Positions 51,690 through 64,000 of a DNA stretch of 64,000 bases are shown piece by piece. Position numbers and translations under genes: made by a program. The first letter of the stretch is position 1; each line of letters starts with the position of its first letter. This DNA comes from Piper betle. Taxonomy: Eukaryota > Streptophyta > Magnoliopsida > Piperales > Piperaceae. The stretch spans positions 100,718 to 164,717 of the forward strand of contig JAURVB010014725.1 in NCBI GenBank assembly GCA_033002965.1. Direction: 5' to 3'. The notes beneath the pieces were generated by a model, which was given only the letters and a program-made list of their open reading frames with translations, was not told the DNA's origin and did not search any database.

Positions 51690-53331
51690 CCTTAGCTAAG
51701 GTTTATTATTTTCGATCTTGATGTCAATTTTTAGCCTTTATCCTAGCTCCATTATAACCCATAAAATCATATTAATCTTGATTGATAAAGTACTTGTATT
51801 AGTGGAGAGGAAATTAATACCTGAACTTATAGAGAATTTGGTTTAATTGTATTCGATAATAGTATAAACTAATTCTAAACTAATTTGAGAGACAAGTTTG
51901 AGAATTTTATTTATTTTCCTATTGGGGAATGTTTGCACCTTTTTGCAATTTGATATCTTGTGAATTTTGAAATGTTATTATTTGATTTCAAAGAATAATA
52001 TATGTGTACTGATGAAAAGTTATAAATTAATTTGTTGGATGGGTTGTGTGGAATGGAGAAGTGAGTCAAGTCTAATTTAGGTTTTGCTCGAGACTAGAAA
52101 AAAGTACTAATTAATGTTATCTTAGCAGAGTATAAGAATTAGAAGATGATAGAGAATGAATTCGGGATGAACTCGGGTTGAAAAAGCATAATTTGGTGCC
52201 TTAACCGAAACCCCAATGCTCAAGCGCTGACACCATGGTGAAGAAAAAACTTTGGCTGAGACCTAACTCTTGAGTGCGGGGAGTAAGGATGCTTGAGTGC
52301 AAGTGGCCGGAAAATAACTTTTTCGATATTTTTGAAAATTTTGGTGGGCCCCACTTGTAAAATGGGTGAATTATTTATTAACTGGATTAAGGTTTTGGAA
52401 AAGAGGAATTTTTGGACGAGTGGGCGACAACATGAAAGACGAAAAGGAAAGATGAAGAATTTGGATCAAAAGAAGAACATACTTCCCCACAAAGAGTTTT
52501 TCATTACTTTTATTTATTTTCTTTATAATTAAATGATGTCTTTCATATCACATATGAATTTGTGGAGTTTAGTTGAATATTTTATGGAGTAAATTCTTTT
52601 CTAGGATTTTTAGTAACACATAGTGCATCGATTAATAAAAGTTATTACTTTTTATTTATGTGATTGTGTTTTTTAGATCATCTATTTTATTTTGTTTTTA
52701 ATGCTATCATTTAACTGACCATCTATTACTAGAATTAAAGATTTTAACTTGTCTAGAGATAGAAAGATTAAATTTATTATTGGATAGAATAACCTTTGTT
52801 CATCTGTTTTGGGTAGTTTACATGTAAGATAGAGATATACTCATTTGTCATGGGTTATTATTAATGACAAAAATTAAAGTATCATTTTGCATACATAATT
52901 TCATAAAAATATAGAAGTTTGGTGCATGCGATGTATTTATCGTTAATTGAGAGATTATCATGAATAAAAAATTCTCGTAGTTAATAATTCAATTATACAA
53001 TTCATATATAAAAGTTGTAACTTTAATCATATAGAGCAGTCGGTAAAATTGATAATCCTAGGTTTGTCGTTTTGGAGTTAATATTTGACTTGAATATTGC
53101 ATGTTGTATTAGTTTAGTCTTAAGTTGTAATTTAATCACTCTTTGAATTAATTTCTATTTACATATAACTAATCAAATTAATTTTGGTGATTGAGAATTT
53201 CTATTATTAATTTCTCGTGGGACGAAACTTTCTTGCCATTTTTATTACTTGATTCGGTACATACATTTGCATTATAATTTTTACGTAAAAAATATTATTC
53301 TATAAAATAGTTTTTAGATTAAGAAAGACAT
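51690..53331. other. Gene-free stretch, probably old retroelement LTR sequence
   Basis: Near 53208-53260, TTTCTCGTGGGACGAAAC followed by ATTACTTGATTCGGTAC resembles the 3' part of some large plant LTRs. No boundaries or genes could be set. Confidence 0.35.
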
Positions 53332-53698
53332 GTGACACTTATTGCAAGTCTGTTTTGGGTATCAGAGTCGGGTGAGCTTTGTTAACTTTAGTGTTTGCCT
53401 ATGCCGATTGTTGATGTCCCATTCATGGGATCTACCTGATGATTCAAAGGAAGATTGCAAAACAATGATGTTTGGGGTATATTCCTCCACGCGATGTGTG
53501 AAGGGAACCTGTGACATTTATTGTAAGTCCCTTTTGGTGCCCAACAATGGTATCATAGCCGGGTGAGCTTTGTTGACTTTAGTGTTTGCCTACTCCAATT
53601 GTTGAAGTCTCCCTCAAGGGTCTTCTGTTGATTTAAGGGAAGATTGTAAGACAATAATGTTTCGGATATACTCCTTTACTTGATGTGTGAAGGGGGGA
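53332..53698 (+). repeat. Tandem duplication, units of about 180 bp, with primer-binding-site-like words
   Basis: Unit 1 (53332-53510) and unit 2 (53511-53698) share GGGTGAGCTTTGTT, ACTTTAGTGTTTGCCTA and GATGTGTGAAGGG. Unit 2 has CCCAACAATGGTATCATAGC and unit 1 GGGTATCAGAGTCGGG. These look like an LTR end joined to a primer site for initiator tRNA-Met (TGGTATCAGAGC). A third, partial copy of the beginning lies near 53785-53870. Confidence 0.7.
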
Positions 53699-53870
53699 TT
53701 AATAGGTTTATCCACATTGATCGTAGATGAGGTTGAAGTTGAAGACTTGTATATTAGTTAATGAAAAAACTTTATTTCTTAAACTAGTTTTTATATTAAG
53801 AGAAATATGCGACACCTATGACAAATCCCTTTTGGGGGCCTAAAGAGCCCAACAATAATATCCTCCTATG

Positions 53871-55135
53871 TAAGTGAAATCACATATATAAAATCACTAT
53901 TGTTCACCGGTTAAACCATAGGATGGCTAGAGTTACTAATAGGACATCACATTAGAGTATTGGAATTAAAAAAAGCAAATTTCTCAAATTAAGTATCTTG
54001 TTCTAAGTTAGGCATGATATTTAGAGTGAAGATGTGACAAATACTAAATAAATGGCAACATCATTTAGCTAATGAGCATTCAATGAATACTTGTAACCTT
54101 TAGTTAACGAATGAATCAATTATTAGTAATTTCAAACATTTTCCTAAAATACCAACAAGCTCAAAGGATTGCCTTTTGTATTTGAAGATAACTGATTGAG
54201 ATATGGGACACGAAGAAATTGAAATGGAAAGGTTGAGCTACAACTTGCTCATCCATGCTCGTCAACCATGCAACTCAAGAACTTGTTCAAGTTCTCTGCC
54301 AAATCATTCAAGGAGTTATGAACAACTTCTTAATTAATAATTAGATCAAACGTGGGGCTAAAGCAGAGGGTCAGGTAACTTCCAACAAAGTTATGGCTTC
54401 TATTTGCCAATTAAACCATGAGGAACAGACAGAGCAAACGTGCAAACTGCTATAGAAAAAACCATGTTTCCAATTGGACGGTGATTCGTTGTTTCAAGCG
54501 AAGGTGTTAAGTGGATGGCCAGTCAGACTTCTTTGGGGAAAGTAGTCCACAAAACTAAAGCATCTATCTTTCTATCAAGTCCCTGTCCTAACCAACACAA
54601 AGGAGATATTAACGTATAAAAAGAAGCGCATTGGAAAAACATGAAGACACTGCCACAAACATTCATTTCGCTGATCCTTCTTTGCAGTAATACTTTTGTG
54701 ACCAACTTTGAATGGCACCATCCATGAAGTTGTCTCCCTTCCTATGACCTTCCTACAAAGTGGCTTATATATTGGACCATCAAAAGTTTTCATTTTAATT
54801 TGCACACCAACTTTAGTCAAGACGGCTTTCATGTTTCACGTAAATAAGGCTTTCATTGTTCAATAATGTAAGCAGGATAAGGTACCAAAATGTTCTTGCA
54901 CTCAATTTGATAAATGGAAATTTTTTTAGGTACGTCCACCTGCAAAAAAGCAGCCTCACTACTAACGCTACTCAGCATTCATCAGCCTCCACTCGTCAAG
55001 GCATGCACCACCTTGTACCATATATATATGTCTATATATATATATATATATATTCAGACCTCTCTAACATCAGTTCTAACTTGGATTGACTATTTGGATA
55101 GTTGATACATCAAAGCTTTCAGAAGCTATAGATTC
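53871..55135. other. Upstream region of the LHT8-like gene
   Basis: No gene seen. A TA-rich run at 55020-55051 lies about 85-115 bp before the start codon and could include the core promoter. Short minus frames at 54523-54832 resemble nothing known. Confidence 0.45.
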
Positions 55136-57418
55136 ATGGACGAGGAGAAGATGGGAGTAGTAGTATCTTCCCCACCAACCATGTCTGTTCCCTCGCCGGC
55201 AGGGGTAATTAACAGTCTGCAGTCATCGCCCCCGGAGTCGAAAAGCCCGTGGACGCCGAGATTCAATGCAACACCAGTATTGGCCAGCCCTATTGCCCAG
55301 GCCATTGTGAACGTGAGGAGCTATCTAGAGGAGGTTGGCCATCTGACCCGGCTTGACCCACAAGATGAATGGCTTCCAATCACTGAGTCAAGGAATGGCA
55401 ACGCCGCCTACTCTGCATTTCACACCGTGTCCGCTGGCATTGGAGCTCAGGCTCTCTTACTGCCGGTCGCCTTCGTCGTTCTTGGATGGTATGGAGCTTT
55501 GAACTTCAAAGTGGTTTGTCATGCGATCAACCATGCATGTTGAGCATGTCAATATAATTAACGGCTAACAAATTTGGTTATCTTTGTTGCAGGGTAGCGG
55601 GGATCTTGTGCTTTTGTATTGCATTCTCTTGGCAACTTTACACGTTTTGGCTACTGACCCAGCTCCATGAATCGGCCTCTGGAACTCGTTATAGCAGATA
55701 TATGCATCTTGCTACGGCAACTTTTGGTTCGTATGAACAAATCTGTTTACTTGCTTGACCTTCATTATCACATTTCTTAATAGCTTAAGCTAGAGAAAAA
55801 GGAAATTGAGTTTTTTTATGAATGCTCTACATAGAGGGTGGGTAAACTTCCCCTTATGTAGTTACAAATGATAACATTTTGGATAACAGGATGTTCTTTT
55901 CTAATTCCCGTCCTTCCTTTTTATCCAGGCTTAGAACTAGCAATACTCCCGTTTGATGGTAGACATGAACCCAGAAAATATATTATATATGATATTAAAT
56001 ATCATATATGAGATTTTTCAGATGAAAAAGTAATATTATTTTTACAATTTTATGGCAGAGGGGAAAATAATGCATACTATAAATTTATATTGAAGTGTGA
56101 AGAGATTGGATAATTTAATGAACAGATTGGTTTACTTTAAGAAAACGTATTTAAACATTTTGATTTGCAATTTATTTCAGGTAACAAGTTAGCAAAGTTC
56201 TTGGTGAAGTTCCCATGTATGTATTTATCAGCAGGTACATGCACAGCCCTAATAGTCATTGGTGGTGGAAGCATGAAGCTGTTCTATGAAATTGTATGCG
56301 GCTCTCATTGCAAATATTCAAAGCCAATAATTACCATAGAGTGGTACCTGATCTTTGCATGCCTTGCCATTATCTTGGCCCAGCTTCCCAATCTCAACTC
56401 CATGGCAGGTGTGTCCTTGATGAGCGCCATATCCGCCGTTGGCTACTGCACTCTGGTGTGGGTAATCTCTCTGAGCAAGGGCCAAGTATCTGGAGTATCC
56501 TATGATCTCCCCAAGCGAAAATCACAAGTTGGCCAAGTTTTCAATGTCTTGAATGCAGTGGGAATCGTTGCGTTTGCCTTCAGAGGTCATAACCTCACTC
56601 TGGAAATACAGGTGATCATCATTTGTATATTTTGGCGATTCAAGTGAAAACACCAAAGATTGTTATATATATTATAAAACTGATGCCCACTTCAATAATG
56701 TTGCAGGCAACAATGCCTTCTACACCGAAAAATCCTTCTCACAAACCTATGTGGAAAGGAATTAAGATTGCATACTCTCTTATTTCCATCTGCCTTTTTC
56801 CTATAGCTATTGCTGGCTATTGGGTCTATGGAAATTCGGTAAGCACAAATATATTTTAGCAAACGTTTTTATTTGGTTTCTTCCAAATGAACAAACAGAG
56901 CTAGAACTAAGCTGTTCTCGTTTATGTGACAGATACCTTCAAATGGAATATTAACTGCATTGTACAAAGTGCATGGGCATGACACATCCAGAGCAATACT
57001 AGGATTGACAAGCTTGCTAGTTGTCATCAACTGCCTAAGCTCATACCAGCTATATGCCATGGTAGTTATCGACAACTGGGAATCGGCATACACGAGCAAG
57101 AAGAACAGGCCCTGTCCAATCTGGCTTAGGACCATCATCAGAAGCTTGTTTTGCTTAGTGACCTTCTATGTTGCAGTAGCATTTCCATTCTTGCCAAGCT
57201 TGGCCGGTTTGATCGGAGGCATATCCTTGCCTGTTACCCTATCTTACCCCTGTTTCATGTGGATCCTGGTGAAGAAGCCTGAGAGGTGGAGTCGTCATTG
57301 GTGCATCAATTGGCTACTAGGGTGCCTTGGAATGGTTCTTAGCTGTTCCTTGGCCACCGCAGGAGCTTGGAGCATTATAGATTCTAGGTTGAAATTCCAA
57401 TTTTTCAAGACCCAGTGA
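55136..57418 (+). CDS. LHT8: Lysine histidine transporter-like 8 (amino acid/auxin permease family), five exons
   Basis: A proton-coupled amino acid permease of the plasma membrane; the substrate of this subgroup is not well settled. Exons: 55136-55488, 55593-55726, 56181-56611, 56707-56838, 56933-57418, all GT/AG and in phase, giving 511 residues with no internal stop. The hydrophilic N-terminal region with SPWTPRF and YLEEVGHLTRLDPQDEWLPI followed by TESRNGN marks the LHT8-type subgroup, which has a longer N-terminus than LHT1. The transmembrane domain follows from about residue 95, with LPNLNSMAGVSLM, FAFRGHNLTLEIQ, GYWVYGNS and YPCFMWILVKKPERW. Length is normal for the subgroup. The start is the first Met of the open frame; a second Met lies at codon 6. 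This is the only fully intact gene in the window. Confidence 0.93.
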
Positions 57419-59383
57419 AACATCTGCTTCTGCGAAAGCACTGCTGAGTGATTATTAATTAGACAATTCGACTGGGGACGATCGAGTGGTTAATGACCTG
57501 TCGGATTAAAAAACAAACTGGGGAAAGAAGAAACCTGCACATGAGAAATAAACAATCATTGTGTAAGAAATGGAGGCATCCTGGATCCCTGATATCCATC
57601 ACTGAAGTGGCGGGCAACTAGATCTTGATGATGGTTGAGTATGATTGGGTGAAAACCTATAATCGAACCCAACTAAATCGAAATTACAATTCGGATCGGT
57701 TTCGAATTTAAATCGATTTAGGTTTTGGCAGAGGGTATTATTATTTTGCTTCGAACACAACCCTTGCATATAGCCAAAATTCACACAAAAAAAGAAATAA
57801 ATAAAGCCTGCTAATGCTCTCCACCTCCACTACCCACTCCCCTCCACCCTCCCTTGCCGCCACTCCTCTTCACCCTCCTCCTTCGCCAGTCTCTTTCTAC
57901 ACACTCCAACGCCACTCCGTCCCCTGCTTTGCCCTCCCCACTCTCCACTGTGGGTCTCTCACCGCTCGGTATTAAACATCACGACATCGCTTGGACGCCT
58001 CCGAATTGTTTCAGTGATTCGATTACCAAACTGGATCAAACTGAAATATTATGATTCGGTTTGGTTCAGTTATGGAAGTAGATTGGTTTGGCTTCGGAGT
58101 TTTGTCACCAAACACAATTTATTTAATTCACGTTTGTAGCTGACGTGACCGAATGCTCACTCCTAGCCATGTCATAATTTAATAAAAATAATAATAATAA
58201 TAACAAGCAACTAGCGTCACTCAAGTGTCCGCATGGTCCATAAGCCGTAGGGCTGACCTAATTTTTAACATTAATTTAATTTTTTTAATGCTACTCTTGT
58301 TTTGAGTTTGTTTTCATTAAATATTTAATTTATTTTATCATTATTTAATTTTATTCTCAATTTTAAAATATTAATTACTTTTAAGAAATTGTGGAACTTT
58401 CTCCCTAATGGACCCTTCCAAGGAGAGCCCCTAGTTTTTTAGAGATTTAATGGCTTCTTCAAGGAGGGCCCAATTGTTGGGAGTCCATATTGAGCGGGCT
58501 TGCCGGGCCTGATGGGTGATCCATTGCAGTAGAATTATTATTCACGGACAAAGTATTCTACAATCTTGATGGCGTGACTTTTTGGTAGGGGCAATCATAG
58601 TGGGTGGACCCCAACAAATTTAATAAATATCAGGGGACTAAGTCTCTTGTTTAAGTTTTGCTATATCTCATATCAATTGATTATAAATATATTAATAAAA
58701 ATTTTCTATAAAATAAAAGATGGACAATTCTAAAAGAAAGTGAAGACTAGTACCATGTTCAGTTGTGAATGTAAGGTTGCTTTTATGAAATCAAACCTTA
58801 ACTAATACGGTGACCCTTGTCAAATTCTTTCTCTCTCTCTCTTTATATATATAAAGAAAAATATTTGCCCCAAAATTAGTTTAGATTTTTTTATTACAAT
58901 GACAATTTAGATTAAATCAAATTTTAAAAAAACCCACCACCTCCACCTCAACGCGTGACCACAGCGCTTTGGTCAAATTTAGCCTAAAATAACTGAATTA
59001 TTTGTATGTATATATATATATATATATATAAATAAAATTTTATCTTATGATTTAATTTCTTCAAATCTTATGTGCACCTTCTTTTTGTGAGAGGTCGTGG
59101 GTTGAATTCTCCCAAACTTCAAACCTTTATTTTTCCTATGGTGGTGTTGAGGACTGACTACCAAGCCTATTAACCAGGTGGATGTTAGTGACACTAAACG
59201 GTTGCCTTAACAAAAATCAGTAAAACTACTTCATTTGCAGGGAATTGATCAAACTCTAAAATGCAACCTTGTAGATCTAAATTTACCACCTAATCTCATG
59301 GATGTCAATCTCAAGTTACTCTGTAAATATTAACATGTACTGGCTTTCAAGTAAATGTAATTATTATGTCCATTCCCTTGCAA
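57419..59383. other. Gene-free stretch with a possible diverged element
   Basis: 57600-58105 has TCGAACCCAACTAAATCG and GATTCGGTTTGGTTCAG-type words at its two sides and a C-rich core, suggesting an old hAT-like element; ends could not be fixed. Microsatellite runs occur near 58831 (CT) and 59009 (TA). No gene seen. Confidence 0.4.
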
Positions 59384-59391
59384 AGTAGGAC

Positions 59392-60279
59392 CCATGATGC
59401 ACGAATCGGCCGATTTCGTGCGGAATTGGCCGATTTAAATCGGATTGGCATCGCGCCGATCCGATTTCGGGGCCGATTCTAACCGATTTAACTCGGAATC
59501 GGAATCGGCCGATTTAAATCGGAATCGGTTTTTTTATGAAATTACTAAAATACCCTAGGTATGATTTTTATTAAATTATTTAAGCATGGGTAAAATGGTA
59601 ATTTGGATTTAAAAAACCTAAAATCAAACTTGCTCCCCCCACACCGCAGCCGCTCGTCCGCCCGCCGCCGCCCCGTTTCCGCCCTCCGCCGTGCTCCCCG
59701 ACTCCGGGCTCGCCGCCGACCGGGTTACCGACCTCGCTGCCGACCTCCCAACGTCGCCGCCGACGTGTGGCCAGACCGAATCGGGCTGTGACGCACAAAT
59801 CGTCGCCGACTCGCCGCTGACTCGCCGCCAGCTTTGGGCCGCCTCGCCGCCGACTGTTCGTCAGACCAGGCTACCGACATCCTCCAACATCGCCGCCGCG
59901 AGACTCGCCACCGACCGGGCCGGCGGCGGCAGGGGGTAAAGAGTGGCATTCTCGTAATTAAAAGTTGACTCGAGTCTAACTCGAGTCAAAAATAATATTT
60001 AATTCTAAATAATTTAAAAAAATCTTAAAAAATATTTAAAAATATCAGAAACTATAATACACAGAATAATATCAAAATAACATCAATACCCAATTTTAAT
60101 ATATTTATATTATAAAATTTTAAATTATTATATATGACCGATTAAATTAATTTGGACCGATTCAACTGAACCGATTCTTGGCCGATTCAGACCAATTCCG
60201 ATTCCGATTCCGATTCCGATTCCGATTCTGACTCCCTGGAAAACCGATTCTGATTCCGATTCTGATTCATGCAACCATG
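59392..60279 (-). mobile_element. hAT-like non-autonomous element, CATGGTTGC family, copy 4
   Basis: The ends CCATGATGCACGAATC and GATTCATGCAACCATG are inverted repeats. Perfect 8-bp AGTAGGAC repeats flank it at 59384-59391 and 60280-60287. Its orientation and internal order match copy 2. Frames in its GC-rich core are spurious. Confidence 0.88.
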
Positions 60280-60412
60280 AGTAGGACTTAACTTTGGGAT
60301 GGAGATAAACTCTGCTTTTAAGATAAGGGTTCACAAATGATTAGTTTTGTATCATTTTATAAAGCCTAGTGATATTAAAATATAAATTTTGGCATCTACA
60401 AGGGTTACTCCC

Positions 60413-60949
60413 TGTTGGGATTAACAAAATAAACTAAATATAAATCTCCTATTTCAACACATAAAGATGAGAAGTACCAAATAAATAGAGAGATCAAACA
60501 AGACAATTTTACTTAAAAAACCTCAAATTTAAAAAAAACTACGGGGCAAACGGTTAGATTAAATTCACTATATCATAAATTTGATATAGAACAGATCCAC
60601 AATAGAACAAACTCACCAATACTAATTTATTATACTTTTTACAAAATTAGTCTTAACCAAAAAAGAAAATAAAGAATTATAAATTACAAATATAAGAATT
60701 TGGCGAAGTTACCATTGACGATTGCAAATAAATCTCAACCAAATATTCACATTTCTTTAATCTACATAATTTTCTTTCTCCCTTTACAGCAATAGCTTTT
60801 CTCCAAAACCCAAAAACCAAAAAACCCAAAGAAGAAAAGTATCGTACACTGCTTTTATTCATTTCAACTAACTAAATTTGTAAAATCTTGGTTTTTGACC
60901 AAAATAGAGCTGTAAGTTCATGTATTTATGAAAGAGGGGCAATCCAACA
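60413..60949 (-). repeat. 3' LTR of the minus-strand copia element, 537 bp
   Basis: Reversed, it starts TGTTGGATTGCCCC and ends TTAATCCCAACA, the usual TG...CA form with a short TGTTGG/CCAACA inverted repeat. It matches 39355-39884 along its length. Confidence 0.88.
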
Positions 60950-61506
60950 AATTTCTAGCTATCATGGGAAGTTCCTTCCATGCCTGCTCCATTCTTGCAG
61001 TAAACATATTTCTCCTTTAACACAACTGCAGTAAACATGTCAGAAACATTCCTTTTAGTATGAATTTTTGTTAGCTCAAGAGATTTATTTTCCAATGCAT
61101 CTCTTATCTAGTGATATCTCACATCAATGTGCTTGCTCCTTTATTAAAAACTTGAATTATTACTCAGGTGAATTGCACTCTAGCTATCATAGTGTACAAT
61201 GTATCTCTCTTGTTTAATGCCAATTTCATTCAAAAATCTCTTTGTCCATAATATCTCCTTGCAAGCTTTTGTAGCAGTAATAAATTATGGTTTAGTTCTG
61301 GTTAATGCAATACACTTTTGCAACCTAGACTACCAAGACACAGCCCCATTAGTAAAATTAACAGCAAACCTACATGTTGACCTTCTTCTCTCAAAGTCAC
61401 CTGCCATGTCTACATCGGTGTAACCAACCAATAAAGGCTTATTATTTCCAAAACACAAATACATTTTGGATGTACCTCTCAAGTACCTCATTATCCATTT
61501 AACTAC

Positions 61507-63767
61507 TTACCAATGTTCTTTACTCGGATTTGCTAAATGTCTACTAATTATTTCAACTGCATATGCTATATCCGGCCTTGTACAAACCATTACATATATC
61601 AAACTACCAAATGCAGAAGTATAATGAGCCTTTCTCATTTCCTTCATCTCTGTTTCACTTAAGTCACTTTTCTTCAACTTGAAGTGACTCCCAAGTGGAA
61701 CTCCAACCGGCTTTGCATCTTTCATGTTGAATTTTTCAAGTATTTTTCTATGACACCCAAACCTTTTTAGCTTTCCCGTCACGCCGAATAGACATCCCTA
61801 AGATTTGCTTTGCCGGTCCCAAATCCTTCATTGCAAAGGATTTGTTCAAGTTTTTCTTTAAACTTGTAATCTTGGCTCCATCATGTCCTACAATCAACAT
61901 GTCATCCACATAAAGCAACAGAATAATAAAGTTATCATCATCAAACTTCTTGATGAACACACAATGATCGGAAACAAACTTCTTGTACCCATTCTTTTCC
62001 ATAAAAGAATCAAACTTTTTATACCATTGTCTAGAAGGTTGCTTTAAACCATACAAACTTTTTTCAGTCTGCATACCATTTGTTCCTTTCCTCTTACTTT
62101 AAAACCCTCTGGTTACTCTATGTATATGGTCTCCTCATCTAACTATTCAACTTCCAAATCAAAACTTACAGCCAAAGCTAGAACAATTCTAATAGAAGAC
62201 ATTTTAACAACAGGAGCAAAAATTTTATCGAAATCAATACCTTTCTTCTATCTGAAGCCCTTCACCACCAACCATGCCTTGTACCTTGGATGTGTGGTGT
62301 TTTCTTCATATTTGATCCTATAGACTCATTTGTTCCTCAATACTCTCTTCCCTTTAGGAAGATCCACCAACTCATAGGTGTGATTATTATACAAAAATTT
62401 CATCTCATCTTGCATTGCCTTCAACCACTTCTTTTTTTCTACATAAGATTTGACCTCACTGAAATTTTTTGGTTCTCCACATTCAATAATTGTCACATAT
62501 TCTAATGATAGATATCTTGTTGATAGAACTAGTTCACGATCTAATCTCCTCACATTAGTTGGCTGCCCTTGATCAGAATTTACTTGTTCTTGTCTAACAT
62601 CATTCACAAACTCATTAGATATATCATCCGACACCACATCCTTACCCTCATCATCACTAGGTGGGGAAATAATTGTGTCATCCTGAGTGGCCTCTTCACT
62701 TCTAGTTGAGGATAAAAGATCTTTTATCTTTTCCAAGCTTTCCTAAGATTTAGTTTAAGGAACTTCTTCCTTGCCAAAGTCTTCAACTGTTTGATCCTCC
62801 CTAAAGACTACATCTTTGCTTCGAATTAGTTTTCTATTCTTAGGATCCCAAAGTTTGTATCCAAACTTATCATCACCATATCCTAAAAAAATACATTCCA
62901 CGGCTCTAGAGTCAAGCTTATCCCTTTGTTCCTTGGGCATATGTGTACCAAAGCCTTATAGCCAAAAACTCTCAAATGAGAATAACTGACCTTTTTATCA
63001 CTCTAAACCCTTTCTAGTATGTCACTGTCAAGGGCATGTGTGGGAGATCTGTTGATCAAATAACAAGTTGTACTCATAGCCTCACCCCAGAAGCTTTTAG
63101 GCAACTTAGCTGAAGATAACATACTCCTAACCCTCTTAGAAATGGTCCTGTTAATCCTTTCAGCCACTCCATTATGTTGAGGAATATAAGGAACTGTCTT
63201 CTCATGCCTAATCCCATGTTTGCTACTATATTTATCAAATTCAACAGAACAATATTCACCATTATTATCACTTCTAAGGCATTTCAAAGGCTTACCAATT
63301 TCTCTTTCAACCAATACATGAAAATTCTTAAAGATGCCAAAAACATCACTTGTATTTTTCATTCTATAAGCCCACACCTTCCTAGAAGTATCATCAATAA
63401 AAGTGGCAAAATAAATAGAACCGCCAAAAGATTTTACCTCAATTGGCCCACACACATCAGTGTGAACCAACTCAAGAACTTCTGATTTCCTTGTATTTGT
63501 GCTTACAAAGGATGTCCTACATTGTTTCTTGACCAAACAATGGTCACAAGGACTAATTGTGATGTCCTTGACCTTGGTAAGGAGATTTAACTTCTTTAAT
63601 ATTTGTAGTCCTTTCTCACTCATGTATCCTAATCGATGGTGCCACAAATCAGCAGTGGAATCAAATAAGGAGATATTTACCTCCCCTCGAGCTAAACTCA
63701 TCTCAGTTTTGTACAAGCTACAACACTTTTTCCCTTTAGCAAAAGAACCTTTCACAAATTTCCACAC
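61507..63767 (-). pseudogene. copia pol remnant (integrase and reverse transcriptase), broken frames
   Basis: Long open pieces are 63767-63003 (254 codons: pre-integrase and integrase core), 62940-62755 (integrase tail), 62736-62326 (linker and start of reverse transcriptase), 62074-61748 and 61782-61507 (reverse transcriptase palm onward). A gap in good coding sequence lies at 62100-62320, where bases match the family out of frame. The piece downstream of 61507 matches RNase H only with breaks. Confidence 0.88.
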
Positions 63768-64000
63768 ACCTTATGCAAATTGGGAACTAAATCCTTCATT
63801 ATCAAGCACTTTGGTTGACAACAAACTCATCTTCAATTCTGGAATATGTCTGGATTTTTAAGCACCAATTTGTAACCTGTGTTTGTTACTATATGCACAT
63901 CTCCAAATCTCACATTTTTGGAAGTATCACTATTTCACATCTTTACTATACCTAAATCTGAATATTCATAGGTAGTAAAAAAATTCTGCTTGAAGTTGCA

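Larger units (their letters stand above)
60413..64000 (-). mobile_element. Ty1/copia retrotransposon, 3' part, continues past the window end
   Basis: From the window edge inward, in transcript order: protease-end sequence (DVHIVTNTG, 63860-63900), a pre-integrase zinc finger (WHHRLGYMSEKGL, CDHCLVKKQ), integrase core (FATFIDDTSRKVWAY), reverse transcriptase (YVDD at 61912-61901), a decayed RNase H and the 3' LTR. It is better kept than the plus-strand copy at 36668-39884 but still has stops and shifts (near 62745, 62945 and 61500). The gag region and 5' LTR lie outside the window. Confidence 0.92.

Noticed and set aside
59060..59200. Possible tRNA-derived SINE (GTGGGTTGAATTCTCCC resembles a B box)
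   Set aside because: No matching A box at the right spacing and no defined ends.
1..64000. CRISPR arrays, tRNA or rRNA genes, or prokaryotic-type operons
   Set aside because: None seen. The genes are intron-bearing plant genes and the repeats are transposons.

Overview
This is a plant nuclear window. Intron-bearing genes with plant-type splice sites sit in a very A+T-rich background thick with plant transposable elements. The very GC-rich exons of the two CHX genes would fit a monocot, but I cannot name the species.

Layout. 1-4.9 kb is gene-free, with a duplicated 117-bp sequence flanking a small inverted-repeat element. 4.9-12.6 kb (minus) holds ten exons of the catalytic C-terminal part of the tRNA pseudouridine synthase PUS10; no single long reading frame reveals this gene and its N-terminal half is missing. 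12.6-17.7 kb is A+T-rich with no gene seen. 17.7-23.9 kb is a nested pair of TG...CA units of about 3.1 kb with 5-bp target duplications, best read as solo LTRs of a long-LTR Ty3/gypsy family. 25.3-26.2 kb is a hAT-like element (CATGGTTGC family, four copies in the window). 27.5-36.2 kb holds two head-to-head CHX cation/H+ antiporter genes. 36.7-39.9 kb is a broken, 5'-truncated Ty1/copia element. 41.6-45.0 kb is a mosaic: a 318-bp near-perfect foldback, a hAT-type element with an 8-bp target duplication that carries a piece of the same gypsy-type LTR, the LEA_2-family pseudogene it interrupts, and another CATGGTTGC element. 45.7-51.7 kb holds two more LTR-family copies. 55.1-57.4 kb is an intact five-exon LHT8-like amino acid transporter. 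59.4-60.3 kb is the fourth CATGGTTGC element. 60.4-64.0 kb (minus) is the 3' part of a second copia element that runs off the window.

The cellular genes are a tRNA-modifying enzyme fragment, two monovalent-cation antiporters and an amino acid transporter. They share no evident pathway, and only the CHX pair looks like a functional or evolutionary unit (local duplication with inversion). The most interesting structure is in the repeats. Two hAT-like families and the long LTR family share a CTCGAGTC-centred module followed by a variable GC-rich block. All four frame breaks in the CHX pair are single-base losses in G/C runs, which suggests consensus error as much as gene death.
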